Shown here: positions 22,985-34,213 of the stretch, piece by piece | Layout: each line of letters starts with the position of its first letter | Numbering within the stretch: the stretch's first letter is position 1 | Assembly: GCF_040954645.1 (NCBI RefSeq) | Contig: NC_092803.1 | Location: 66,684,427-66,748,426 of the forward strand | From: Diabrotica undecimpunctata | Lineage: Eukaryota; Arthropoda; Insecta; Coleoptera; Chrysomelidae | DNA length: 64,000 nt | Direction of reading: 5' to 3' | Translations under genes and position numbers: made by a program | Notes under the pieces: generated by a model | Told to the model about the DNA's origin: nothing | Databases searched by the model: none | Seen by the model: the letters and a program-made list of their open reading frames with translations, nothing else

Positions 22985-23850
22985 ACCAGAAGCACTGAAT
23001 AAATTTTTGATGTACATTAACGGTACAGAAGAATCAATCAAATTCACCATTGAAAAAGATAACACCAACTCCATGCGTTTTCTGGGTTTATTAGTAATAA
23101 AATATGATACAGGATATGCAATCAAAGTCTATAGAAAACTCACCCACACCCACAGATATTTAAAATACTGTGGACTCAAAACACAACTTAAGTATTAAAA
23201 AGAAAATTATTAAATCATTATATATAATAAAAATGCAAAACCGAAACACCAGCTCTAATGCATTTCATGAAGAAAAAACCTACTGAACGGTTAAAAACAG
23301 ATTTTAACAAAAAATTTTTATCCATTGTCATCTTTAAGAACAAGAACTTTTAGAAGATAGAAGAAAGAAAACAACATATTACCATTAGCAACCCAAAAGT
23401 ATTCGCAAGACGGGATTTAAAGATACCACATGAAAAAGGGCTTATCGGAAAAATTAAAAATGGCAGTAAACAAATATACTATTACAAAAATTTTCACAAC
23501 AACCAATACACTGAGATCTATGGTGTTCAAAACCAAAACAAACTGCTTACAGAAGAGATCAAAGAACTGAATTAATAAAATACCTTGTAAATGTAACAAT
23601 TTTTATGTGGGAGAAACCGCAAGACCAATAAGTGTTAAGGATAAACTAGTATCAAGAATACATCTAAAACAAAGACTTCGACAGATCATCCATATGTAAA
23701 CATGCCTGGAACAATAAGTACAGAGTATAACTGAAAGATACGTCAATAGTCATAAAAGAAACAGACAGCAAAAGGGAAAAATTAAATAAGTAGCCCTCAT
23801 CTTGCTTAAAACTCATTTATGCCCAGAGTCGATAACGGCCTATTGCACTT
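22985..23850 (+). mobile_element. Penelope-like element fragment (RT end plus GIY-YIG endonuclease)
   Basis: The plus strand first reads INGTEESIKFTIEKDNTNSM, FLGLLV and VYRKLTHTHRYLKYC, the distinctive RT end of Penelope-like elements. A linker follows, and then CKCNNFYVGETARPISV, the start of a GIY-YIG nuclease domain (YVG variant). The final part retains KETDSKREKLNK. Stops and frameshifts separate the pieces. There are no terminal repeats visible. Confidence 0.8.
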
Positions 23851-24257
23851 GAAGGTCCTTTACGACAAGTTGAAGTTTGTAACAATTAATATTTGTTTGT
23901 TTTACTCTTTATAAGTATTGTCTTTATCAACTAATATATACTAAACTTTTGTGAGAGTATGAATCGATAAGTAACTTTAACTTTTGTTCATTTTTGAAAG
24001 CCGAACAAGGATATTTTGATGATATTTTTTAAGTGTCAATATTAAACTATTTATATCATCGTATCAGATTATGTTATTCTTTAGGTATATTATAAATGGT
24101 ATAGAAATGTTTAATATTTTTAATATAAAAAATGGAATTAAAACTATTTGACTCATTAACGACCCCTTGGACACACGTGTTTTAGAAACAAACTCCTCGG
24201 CAGAATTATTAGAGGAAATTAAGCGATTGGATAAATATGATATTTTACCATCATATA

Positions 24258-24557
24258 CAGGGTGAGTCATGAGGAACTTTACATACTTCTACCATATGTA
24301 GAGTCCCTCAGGGAGCATATCATGTGGCCACTAAAAAATGTTAACTCCTCTTCTTTATTAATTAACAGGGTGATTTGTGTAATTGACCATTTATTTTATT
24401 TTACTGTAGTGTTTATACGGTTCATTTGATTTTTTTAATTTTTGCATGATACAGTACACTACTATCAAGCATTCGACTGGTATTAGCTAAACTAAAAAAT
24501 TCCAGGACTGGCTTTGGAAAAATTAATTTAGGGATTCGTATTAAATATTACACCCTG
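24258..24557. mobile_element. 300-bp Tc1/mariner-type MITE remnant
   Basis: It begins CAGGGTGAGTCATGAGG and ends in CACCCTG, giving 7-bp inverted ends. Both are preceded or followed by TA, as expected of a TA target. It is noncoding. Inner parts are too diverged to pair. Confidence 0.6.
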
Positions 24558-26060
24558 TATATATATTTTTTAAAATGCAATAAGTGATTTTCAAACTACA
24601 TAAATAGCTAATGAAAACGACATAATATGCGACAATGTTATCGCACTTTTATTAAATTTTTAGTGAACGATCAAATCTTACCAAAAATAGAACAACCATA
24701 ATGAAGTATCAAATTATAAGGTAATTAATTTAAACAAATGTTATAAATTTCAAACATTTTAATTAAAATGAGTTCCTACAACATAATCTAATACGTAGAA
24801 AATTAACATCTTTACTGTCACTTTGTATTATCTCTACGATAGAATCAATTGTTTTTCAATTTTAAATTTTTACTCATAGATCGTATTGGGGCATTATTTT
24901 CGATAAATAATAAATTAAATTGATTAAAAAGTCAAACCTCTTGTATGTGTTAGTTTGTGTTGATTGTAAATGATTAAAATTTTCAAATTTCAAAAATTTT
25001 TTTCCTCTATGATAAATGTTTCGCGGAATATCACAAATAATTTATTTGTTCTTTTGTTTTGTTTTTAATTCATTGTTCTTTGTTTACTTCTAATATTTTT
25101 TCGGAAATACTTTGTTATTAAAATAATTATTAAAAAATATAACTGATCCTTCAGAACTTTTTCTTCAAAATTTATTTGTCTATAAAAATGAGCAAAAACA
25201 TATTTTTACATGCCGCATTTGCCCAAGGGGTTGATAAGAACCCATACATGTATGGCTGCTATTATTGTCGTAATATATTTTTAAATATTTTTCCACATAA
25301 TTTGAATTATTCAAACGCAACATAATATATCAAAATAAACTATACGTGAAAGAAAAAATAGTTCAATATTAGAAGAAGAATCCAGCAACAATAATATACC
25401 AACATTAATGGATTAATAGAAGGTCAGTGACACATACGTTAAAATTACATATAATACATAAATATTTAATACATAAACATAAATACTCGTACATAAACAC
25501 ATAATATATAAACACATAAAAACAGAATTTAATATCATTCTGAGGGTACTAGCACAACTCTCAGAACTCTTCAACTAAAAGCATTTTAAATTCACTTATA
25601 CATTCTTCATTATTGTTATTTACTACCCCATTTTTATGTTGCCTACCTTCGCATCTCATTCTACAAGTAGATTTTGAAAGCATTCTTTCCACCTATTCAT
25701 TGTCATGCTCAACAGACAATATTTCGCCTGTTCCATTTTTTGTGTTTTATGTAATATTTGTCATGTGTATTTTTGCTCCTCAATAATTTAAATGTTGTAT
25801 AAAAAGGTTTCTCTCAGTTCTTCTTTATTTCTATTTTATATGGTTCGTAGTTTTTGTTTGTTGTACTTATTATAAGATTTTTTTTATTTATCTTTATTAG
25901 GCTTACTTGATTTTTTTCCCTTTGTTAATCAATCTGTTTGTTTAGTATTGTTATTCGTTTGTTTTATATATTTTGGAAGTATTCGCAAATGTGTTCAAAA
26001 ACTGCTGATCTCATCATTGTTATGGAAATTTGTTTCTAGTACTATTATGAGGATATATTA
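24558..26060. other. 1.5 kb AT-rich, nothing recognised
   Basis: No gene, RNA or nameable repeat was seen. A short run of ATAAACACATAA-like units occurs near 25440-25520. Confidence 0.4.
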
Positions 26061-26064
26061 CACA

Positions 26065-27886
26065 ATAATTATGGGCGACTTTAATGCGAAAATTGGGTTT
26101 AAACAAGATAGTACAGAAGTAGGAATGGGTAAGTATGGATATGGCGAAAGAAATGTACGAGGGCAAAGATTCCTAAACTTCTTACACCAGAAAAATTGAT
26201 CTATGATAAACTCTTTTTTTCGATAAAAAGCCTCCACGTAAATGGACATGGATCAGCCCAGATTACAGTGTCAAAAATAAAATAGATTATATCATAACAA
26301 ACAGAAAAGAAATAATCAAAGACATCGAAGTAATCAACAAATTTTCAATAGAAGATACTAATTAATGTCAAATTGTAAAGAACAAAAATGATCCTACAAA
26401 CGAGAAAAAAAAAAGAAATGTATGAAGATACACTAACCAGATATATACAAGACTTGCAAGATGAAATAGAAGATGAAGATCAAGCAAATAGTGGTATAAC
26501 GAAGGTTCTAAAAGAAACGGAAAGGGAGTGTAGGTAAAAGAAGACAGCTGATGGAAAAATACGGCTCCAACTACACAACAATGAAGAAATTAAATAAAGA
26601 TATCCACCGGTCAATCTGAAAAGACGTAAGAGAAAACAATACAAGAAAAATAACTAAAATAACTCAAGAAAACAAAAGTTTAAAAGTTTTGAGGCGAAAT
26701 ACGAATAACATAAGCAACAAAAATATGTACAAAATGAAAAACCAAGATAGAATCAAGATCCTTAAGGTTTTCAAATCCTTTTATCGCGAAATGTATGAGA
26801 GCACAGACGAAAGGTAAAATCAGCCCCTATCCAAAATCAAAAACTAGGGATCAGAATTAATGCCAGAAATATCTCCATACGAAATCAAAACGGCACTTTT
26901 AGAAATGAAAAATAACAAATCTTCTGTCGATGACATAGTAGTGATCGAAGTGATTAAACTAGGTAAAAATAGAATTATCCAGACTTTGGCCAAGCTTTTC
27001 ACCGAATGCACCTTCCAAGGAAAAACTCCTTCTGAATACAACAATGCAGTCATTATTTTATTACACAAGAAATGAGACATAGCAGATCTAAAAAAACTAC
27101 CGTCCCATCAGTTTGCTTTCAGACGTATACAAACTTTTCACAAAAAATATCAAAAAAAGACTTGACTCTAAATTAGACTTCTTTCACATCGAGAAAAAAG
27201 CACTAACGACCACTTACTAGTGATAAAGAACCTGATAGAGAAGTCTGCAGAATGCAACAAACTATTGGCACTGATATTTGTCGACTACGAGAAAGCATTC
27301 GATACCAGAAGCCATCAGAAAATGTTAAAAGCGTTGACAGAATGCCGAATAGATCATCGCTACACTAACATAAATAAATATATCTACCAAAATGCCACAG
27401 CTAGCGTCAGACTATCTGAAATAGAAACAAATAAATTCGGTATACAGCGAGGAGTACGGTAAGGAGACACACTCGAAAGCTATTCACGACACTTTTTGAA
27501 CATCATTGTAAGAAGGCACATCTGAACGAGCATGGTGTCAACATAAATTGAGAGAAACTCAGTCATTTGAAATTTGCAGATGACATCGTCCTTATAGCCG
27601 ATCATATGGATGATGCAATAATAATGTTTGAAAAATTATGTCAGGCTTCCTTGGAGGTCGGAATAAAGATTAATACGAACAAGACGCAAATAATGACCAA
27701 TCTGGTGCTAAATCGATGTATTGTGCAGACTACATCGTATAAGTACTGACGACATGAAATTGGGTTGGGTAGGTATAACCAGACATGTGAGCTTCCACGT
27801 CGCATAGCATTAGCTTGGGCAGCATTTGGTTTGGTAAAATTGAATTATGTATTTAAATCGGATCTACCGATAGGCCTCAATATGAT
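26065..27886 (+). mobile_element. LINE family D: endonuclease and reverse transcriptase, broken
   Basis: The plus strand encodes an AP-type endonuclease (IIMGDFNAKIG; GERNVRGQRFLNFL; KWTWISPDY; KIDYIITNRKEI) followed by RT. RT pieces are ISPYEIKTALLEMKNNKSS, VIILLHKK, CNKLLALIFVDYEKAFD, a broken IQRGVR.GDT box and LKFADDIVLIADHMDDA. It ends soon after LPRRIALAWAAFGLVKLNY, where a DNA-transposon end begins. At least six stops or frameshifts are present. A related copy lies at 62.97-64 kb. Confidence 0.85.
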
Positions 27887-27887
27887 G

Positions 27888-28020
27888 CAGGGTGACGCAC
27901 CAAAAACAAAACACAGACATTTCCGAAAAGCTTCTTAATTATCTTGGAAAACGCTCTCATTCGTCGATTCTTTTTAAGGGGGACAGTTTACTATCATATG
28001 TGCAGCACACTTATAGGGGG
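27888..28020. mobile_element. Terminal fragment related to the DD41D mariner at 34584
   Basis: Starting CAGGGTGACGCACCAAAAAC, this stretch parallels the left end of the mariner at 34584 (CAGGGTAGCGCACCGAAAAC). The inner words CATTTCC, CGTCGATTCT and GGGGGACAG correspond to that arm in the same order. No partner end was seen, so it is truncated. Confidence 0.5.
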
Positions 28021-28469
28021 TGAATATCTTAATTATTCATTTATTTTACAAAAAAATAATCATCTGTACCTCAATACTAACCTAATTTATCAAACAAGTT
28101 TTATAAAAACTTTAAACCTTTAAGAATTTAATTAAAAGCTGATCGCCGACAACTCCCTATATATCTAATATCAAACCTTTGAACTTTATGTACGTATTAT
28201 TTTTAAACCAACCCAGAATATATTTTTACTAATCATTATTTATTGGGTTTTTGACCTTAATATTGTAATATTTATTTTGTTTTATATTATATAAAAGCTT
28301 ATATTAACACTAAACGTTAAAAGTAAATAATGATGAAACTTTTATTATATTATAAATTTATCAAATGTTTGTTTTAAACATTTATATACAGTAATGAATG
28401 TCCTGTAAAATTTTAATTATTACATCTAATATTTGATTAATCTTAAATTGGAAACATACAGCAAAGATA

Positions 28470-29110
28470 ACAGCAACGGTCAGGAAAATAACAAACGGAA
28501 AAGTTGTTTAAGCACTTTAAAAAATAAAAAAGGGAAAATCAGTTGGGCCAAATGATCTTTCTGGGGAAGTGTGGAGAGCAATAGAAGAGACAGGAAGAAG
28601 TTGGCTAACAGGTTAATTTAATAGACTTGTGGAAGTTGGACAAATGCCAGAATAGAAGTCGTGTGTTGTATGAGAGAAAAATTTCAATGAAAACGAAGGC
28701 AAAAATTCTATAAAACAGCCATAAGATCAGTCATGATGTATAATGTAATGTTGGGCCGATAAAAAGAAAGAGGAAACATGAATGCATGAGGCGGAAATAA
28801 GTATACTTAGATGGATGAGTGGAGTAACCAAAAATTATTACATTAAGAATGAGTATATTATGAAAAGTCTTGGGGTGGTACCAATTGGTGCCACAATAAG
28901 AAGGTATCGGTTAAGATGGGTTGGTTAAGATCAACATTAAAACGTTAATCACTCAATAAAGAATTGTTAATCTGCAGCTTCCTGAAAGAAGTAGAAGAAG
29001 AAGACCAAAAAATCTGAGGGAGGCGCTTAGATTCCAAGATAGAAACTTATAGAGACATGTAATTAGGGAAGCCGACTCGCATTGGGATTAAGACAAAGAG
29101 AATGATGATG
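28470..29110 (+). mobile_element. LINE remnant, internally deleted, (GAT)n tail
   Basis: The plus strand reads KGKSVGPNDLSGEVWRAIEE, an RT entry motif. After a deletion it reads a C-terminal part with LRWMSGVTKNYYIKNEYIMK, then PERSRRRRPKNLREALRF. It ends GATGATGATGATAT. Stops are frequent. Confidence 0.65.
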
Positions 29111-29529
29111 ATGATATAAAAAAAGAAAAAGGAAGAAAATATAAATGGTAAAATAACAAACACTTCATAAGACTTCGTCAGAAATCATAAACAAATTAGC
29201 TGTTAGTAAGACTAAAGGGAAAGCTTATACAAAATTAATATGGAATTGGTGCAGGAAAAAGTGTCTGAGGAAGTACTTTGACACGAATTTTTACATAAAA
29301 CAGTAGAAAATACAGATATATAGGTACATAATAATACAAAACGATATAAATGGAAATTAATGAATATAAACTACACAAGGGCGATATTGTTTTACAAGAT
29401 CCTGCACTCTATCACCTGACATTACCGAGGCACCATTATATGACTTGGCTACAATTGGAATTGCACGTATTCCAAATTTGCTTTAAGAATTCATTGGTGC
29501 TTTTCAAAAATTCCCTCCTCCTAAATGCC

Positions 29530-29760
29530 TTCTCTGTTGAGGTTGGCGATCAATATGGCAAATTTCTTTCTGTTCTGGGCTTAATGAATTAATTCATTCT
29601 TTTTTTGTGGGTCTAATCTCTGATGTTTCGTATCCAAGATTTTTTCTTTCGTCCTATGCCCCTTTTACCTTCAATCTTGCCTTCTAATATTACCTGGAGC
29701 TGCTCAAATGATAATATCTAGGACACATAATGAGCCTATGACGTTCGACAAGGTACTGCC
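29530..29760 (-). mobile_element. RTE family A 3' fragment
   Basis: The minus strand reads EQLQVILEGKIEGKRGIGRK and near the terminus KFAILIANLNREGI. This is the same end as the other family A copies (MIANLRRG). Confidence 0.6.
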
Positions 29761-29764
29761 CTAT

Positions 29765-31090
29765 TTTACTTGCATTCATTTTTATCAATAATCTACCTTA
29801 GGGAGTATTTGTTCTCAATACCTTCCTATTTTCATTTGTATTTTTAATTTTAAAAGGTGGTGAGATTTTTTTAAAGGAAATTTCATATTTTTATAATAAT
29901 TGTAAATATGGTTCATATTGTTATACTTAGAGGGGTTAAATAGTTAATGATATTTTATTTTAATACCCTTTATTATACTTTACTTAAAACCAAAGGATTT
30001 CTATTTTATAATATAGGTTACAACTTGGCGAATTACATTCCATCTACTCATCTGGCGCCTAAATCTTAGCTTCCAGTAAGAATTCTTCATATCTTGTGTG
30101 CTACCTTTATTTTCTTAAGGTATTCTTGTCTTGTTTAATATTCTACTGTCTTTTACAGGCATGCAAATTGGCTGATTCCATCCTCGAGTCTTCTAGTAGT
30201 CACTCTCATGCATTAGGCCGAGCGTTTTATATTTTTTTCTAATCCCCTTATTTCTATTTGTCACATCGAATCTTAACTCCACTTCGTTATATTGGCCCCA
30301 ACGTGAGCTCATTATTACAGCTGAAATGGACAATGATAATTGTTGGATGAATTGTAAAAATGGAAAGAAAAGAAAACAAAATAAAAAATAAAAAAAGCAA
30401 TTGGAAATGTCAGACTCGCAAATAGTAAGTGTAAAAAAGAAGTACCAAAGCAATTTAAAAAACAAATACAGACATATAGACAGAAGTAATATAGAGTTAC
30501 TAGAATAACTACAAACAAAACTATCCCGTAAAAAAATAGGAAACGAAGGCGACTGGTAATAAAGCAGAAAATAATATAAAAGGTCAAAATGATAGAATCA
30601 TGTCAGCGCTGATAGAAGAAAATGCAGAGAATTGTGTTTATTAGAGATTATTAAAAAAATACATTGTGAACGAAGGGGATGCCATTAAAAGTTGACATAT
30701 TTATAGGGATACTTGATACAAAAAAAGGAGGATGAAAAAATCATGATAACAAAGAAATACTGTCGCTTTTCTAAAAGTAACAGCCACATTTACCTGCAAA
30801 AGGGGGAATAGTTGCAATACATATACCAAGTAGAATCTACGGCAGGTTAACAATAAAAAAATAAAATTGAAAATGAGTACACTGAAGTGGGGGCAGAAGA
30901 GCAAGCCAGATTTAAAGCGTGACTACCAATGATTGACCATTTGTTTACACTGGCACAAATAGTAGAAAAAAAACTAGCATATAATCAAGGAATCCATGTA
31001 TTATGTGCTAACTTAAAAAAAGTAAACTCTGGTAAACTCTACAAATCTTGAACATCAATGTGAAATTAATTAAAGGAATAAAATCACTTT
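29765..31090. other. Mostly unassigned, possibly LINE upstream sequence
   Basis: This is AT-rich and A-rich on the plus strand. Hydrophobic minus-strand frames at 30193-30587 are products of T-rich composition. The A-rich part near 30310-30900 could be an untranslated or first-frame region of the LINE that becomes recognisable at 31.1 kb, but I cannot show it. Confidence 0.3.
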
Positions 31091-31099
31091 ACAAAAATA

Positions 31100-31830
31100 T
31101 AAATTACAATTTAAACTCCGGTAAAACGTAACACCAGAATTTGAAGCAATAGAAAAGTCTAAAACAAGGATGTTATCACTCACCAACGTTGTTCAAAATT
31201 TATCAAAGAGCACTGGCTACTTGGAAAAAGAAATACCAAAATATGGATACACCTTTGGATTACGAGATACAACGTTACAAATACTGTCATTTGCAGACGA
31301 ATACATTATTCTAGTACAGGATTTAGACGATGTAGAATATATGACATGTAAGATGGTAGAGGAATATAAAATTTGCGGCTCAGAAGTCAACGTAGATAAA
31401 ACAGAGTAAATGTGCATTGGGGAAACACTCGAAGATGCAATGTTGGACAGGAATATGAAAGAAAGGAAAGCAATATCAATGTTAAACGGATTGTTATGCG
31501 ATAGAACAATAAACAGCAAGAATAAAAAAGCGAATTAAAATTACTAGAGTAAAAGGCATAATTATGTACAACTGGAAAGTATAGTGGACTACTAAAGACG
31601 AGCAGCGGGAAAATCAAGATGAAAAATGATCGCAAATATAAAAATCAGATAAATTATGGAGGTAAAACATGTTATTAAAGACAAAAATAAATTAAACAAT
31701 ATGATAAGAGAATGTACAAAAAATGTCCAATCACAGCCTTTCAAAGTATAAGAATGGCATCCAAACGTAAGGATAAAACGAGAAAGACCACAGCAAAGTT
31801 GAAGAGAGGGCGTTAATGAAGAGATACGCC
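31100..31830 (+). mobile_element. LINE family C fragment
   Basis: The plus strand reads EIPKYGYTFGLRDTTLQIL, SFADEYIILVQDLDD, YMTCKMVEEYKICGSEVNVD and, near the end, a basic RERPQQS tail. This is the layout of the 36.7-37.0 kb copy (SFADDQVGIAQDQEDLIYMM). The catalytic box is changed to FADE. Stops break the frame. Confidence 0.65.
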
Positions 31831-32029
31831 TCGATACGCTATGTCACGATACTTATCCTAAATGTCGTAGCATTTTTAAGATATGCTTACCGCTAAACCG
31901 CCTAGTATCACCGTTTCTTGTTTAGAGACCTATCTATGGTATTTTTGGAAACCTATGCGGCCTTTGCATTCTTAACCTTCATATCTGAGCACTATCCTCC
32001 ATCTGTGAATTCGCTAGTATACCAGTACT

Positions 32030-32148
32030 ATACACCATCAAAGAGAGATATGCAATATTTGGGTTATGTATTAAGAGGTGAAAAATACAAGCTATTTTGA
32101 CTCATAATAAAAGGAAAAATACAGAGTAAAATATCAGTAGGCATCACC
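32030..32148 (+). mobile_element. RTE family A fragment
   Basis: The plus strand reads KRDMQYLGYVLRGEKYKLF followed by LIIKGKIQSKISVG. This is the segment after the RT thumb seen in all family A copies. It stops abruptly at 32148. Confidence 0.6.
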
Positions 32149-32330
32149 AGAATTCATGTTTAAAATAACCGAGGATATGTTTTGACAGCTCATTTACAGA
32201 TATCTTTTGCGCTGCTGTTTCCAAAGCTACAGTTTTATTTGGATCACAAACTTTCGGAAGGAGACAGCGCAATAAGAAAATGCCACTCATGATGCTAATT
32301 AATGTTAATTGTTTCATCATCATCATCTTT
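32149..32330 (-). other. Unrecognised minus-strand reading frame, possible exon
   Basis: An open frame of up to 60 codons is wedged between a LINE 3' end and an RTE fragment. From its second methionine it reads MSGIFLLRCLLPKVCDPNKT, then ALETAAQKISVNELSKHI and GYFKHEFW before a stop. The first 15 residues could be a weak signal or targeting sequence. A GTGATG donor-like site overlaps the last codon. It is on the same strand as the IR, inside its largest intron, but does not fit the phase or order of the known exons. It might be an unplaced exon, a retrocopy fragment or chance. I do not recognise the family. Confidence 0.3.
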
Positions 32331-33070
32331 GGATCGACAATCCTCTTTAGATCCTGGCTTCCTCTAAGATTAGTCGCCATTCTATCCGGATTCTGGTAAC
32401 GTGTTGCCATCTTCTGATTTGTAGTATCCCTACAGTAGGTCTCAACTCCATCTAACTATCTAATTCGCGGTCTCCCTCTGCTTCTTCTTTCTATAGCTCG
32501 AATTCTATAGCTATAGCTCTTACGCTCGAATATTCACAGAAGTCTCTTATCCTTCTGCGTTGGAGTCCATGTTTCCGCCCCGTATGCTGAGACCGGTCTC
32601 AGCAGTGTTTTGTGTATAATAATTTTAGTTTTTCTATGAATATTTCTTTAGTGGAATAGTTTTTGGAGTTCATAGTATGCTCTATTTGTAAATTTTATTC
32701 TTCTTTTAATTTCTTCGCTTGCTTTAGTGATAGTAGTCACTAGCGGCCAAGATATGTGAAGCTGTCAACACGTTCAAAGATATGACTTCCAAATGCTGTT
32801 TCCCGTTTCTCATTTACTATAGGATCCTTAGTAATCAACATGTACTTGGTTTTGTCTTCATTGATGACTAGACCGACCTGTGTCGCCGCCATTTCCAATT
32901 CCGGAGATATTGCTTGCTACGCCCCATTATGTCAATGTCATCAGCGTATGCTAAGATTTGTATCGATCTATTGTAAATAGTACCGCCGTCTTTATTTCGT
33001 GCGTCTCTGACTTCCTTTTCCAAGACAATGTTAAATAGGAGGCAGTCCAGGACATCCAGGACTAATCGTT
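32318..33070 (-). mobile_element. LINE family F fragment, (GAT)n tail
   Basis: On the minus strand from 33065 it reads LLFNIVLEKEVRDARNKDGG, TIYNRSIQILAYADDIDIMG and, after frameshifts, FGSHIFERVDSFTYLG. The 3' end is CCAAAGATGATGATGATG at about 32320. The catalytic box is YADD. It is 5' truncated. Confidence 0.75.
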
Positions 33071-33840
33071 TTTTTAGGTAACGGGCATATCATGCATTAA
33101 GACCATTCCCAGGGCATGGTCTTATTTTGTCAGACAAGAAGTAAAAATTTATGCACTAATGTTAATTGTTTAGCCAGGTTATTATTCGTCTACCTTGATC
33201 GCGTTATATTCCAATTTTACCATCGAATTGTAAGCCTTGCTGTTCCCTATAACCCTATTATACGTTGAAGAGTGAAGACTTCCACTTTCCTGTAGCATTT
33301 GCAGTAAATTCTTTAGAATGAATGAATATTTTTAGAATTAACTTTAAAATTTTTAAATATGTTAATGAATGACTAATATTTTTGAAATAGATTAAAGTTT
33401 ATTACTCTTTGACAAACAGGTAGCAAGTTATGGAATAATTACTAAAGAAAAATTGTTGATTGTTTAGACGTACCTACATATTTTAATAATATTATACGGT
33501 TTTTTATTCTACACCAGCTATAAAAACAAAATGAGTCATTTCCCATTTACTGGCCACGTTCTCGGTCAGGGTCACGATATGTCTACTCTTGAATATGTGT
33601 GAACATGACATGAGATTAAGTCAGTGGAATGAGTGGAACTTACTGATAAATTAAAACTTTTGTTGCACATTAAACTGATATAAAATGTTTTATTTTTGCG
33701 AATATAATTCATTAAATCAAAAGGCAACAGCCGCAAATATAATTGCAACAAAAATATTAAACCAATGTAAAAGTGTAAATCTAGGAAACCTAATCTAATG
33801 TAAAAAGGCCTTGTAAGGAGTTGTTAAAAATATTCATTCA
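33071..33840. other. Nothing recognised
   Basis: This is AT-rich DNA without a usable frame or named repeat. Confidence 0.35.
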
Positions 33841-33843
33841 TTC

Positions 33844-34017
33844 AACACACATATAAAATATACAATAATGGACAAAATACATTCTAAAATTTTAAAATTT
33901 AGGTAAAGGTAGTAAAATTTAGTTTATGGCATCTTTTACTGGTGTGTTTTAACTTCGATACATAGAGAACCATGGAGAATGTATTTTGTCCATTATTTTA
34001 TATTTTATATGTGTGTT
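33844..34017. mobile_element. 174-bp MITE with 42-bp near-perfect inverted repeats
   Basis: The arms 33844-33885 and 33976-34017 differ at one position (AACACACATATAAAATAT outside, GACAAAATACATTCT inside). The centre is AT-rich. The flanks do not show a clear duplication. Confidence 0.75.
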
Positions 34018-34175
34018 ACTAATGTTGAGTGTAAATGCTTTTATAAATAATCTCAACGACTATGTCTTGAAAAAGGAATAAAACCATTCCGAAAGCTAGA
34101 CAAAAAGTCAAAAGAGTGTTTTATTAACATCCCGGCCAATTTTCTAACTGCAACCCTAATAAACTGTGTTGTTGG

Positions 34176-34212
34176 TATATATATATATATATATATATAT
34201 ATACGTATATAT
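34176..34212. repeat. (TA)n microsatellite
   Basis: About 37 bp of TA repeat with one ACG interruption lies next to the 3' end of a family C LINE. Confidence 0.85.
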
Positions 34213-34213
34213 T

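Noticed and set aside
30193..30587. Two overlapping hydrophobic minus-strand frames resembling membrane proteins
   Set aside because: They come from an A-rich plus strand read backwards (Phe/Leu runs), overlap each other in two frames and have no conserved pattern.
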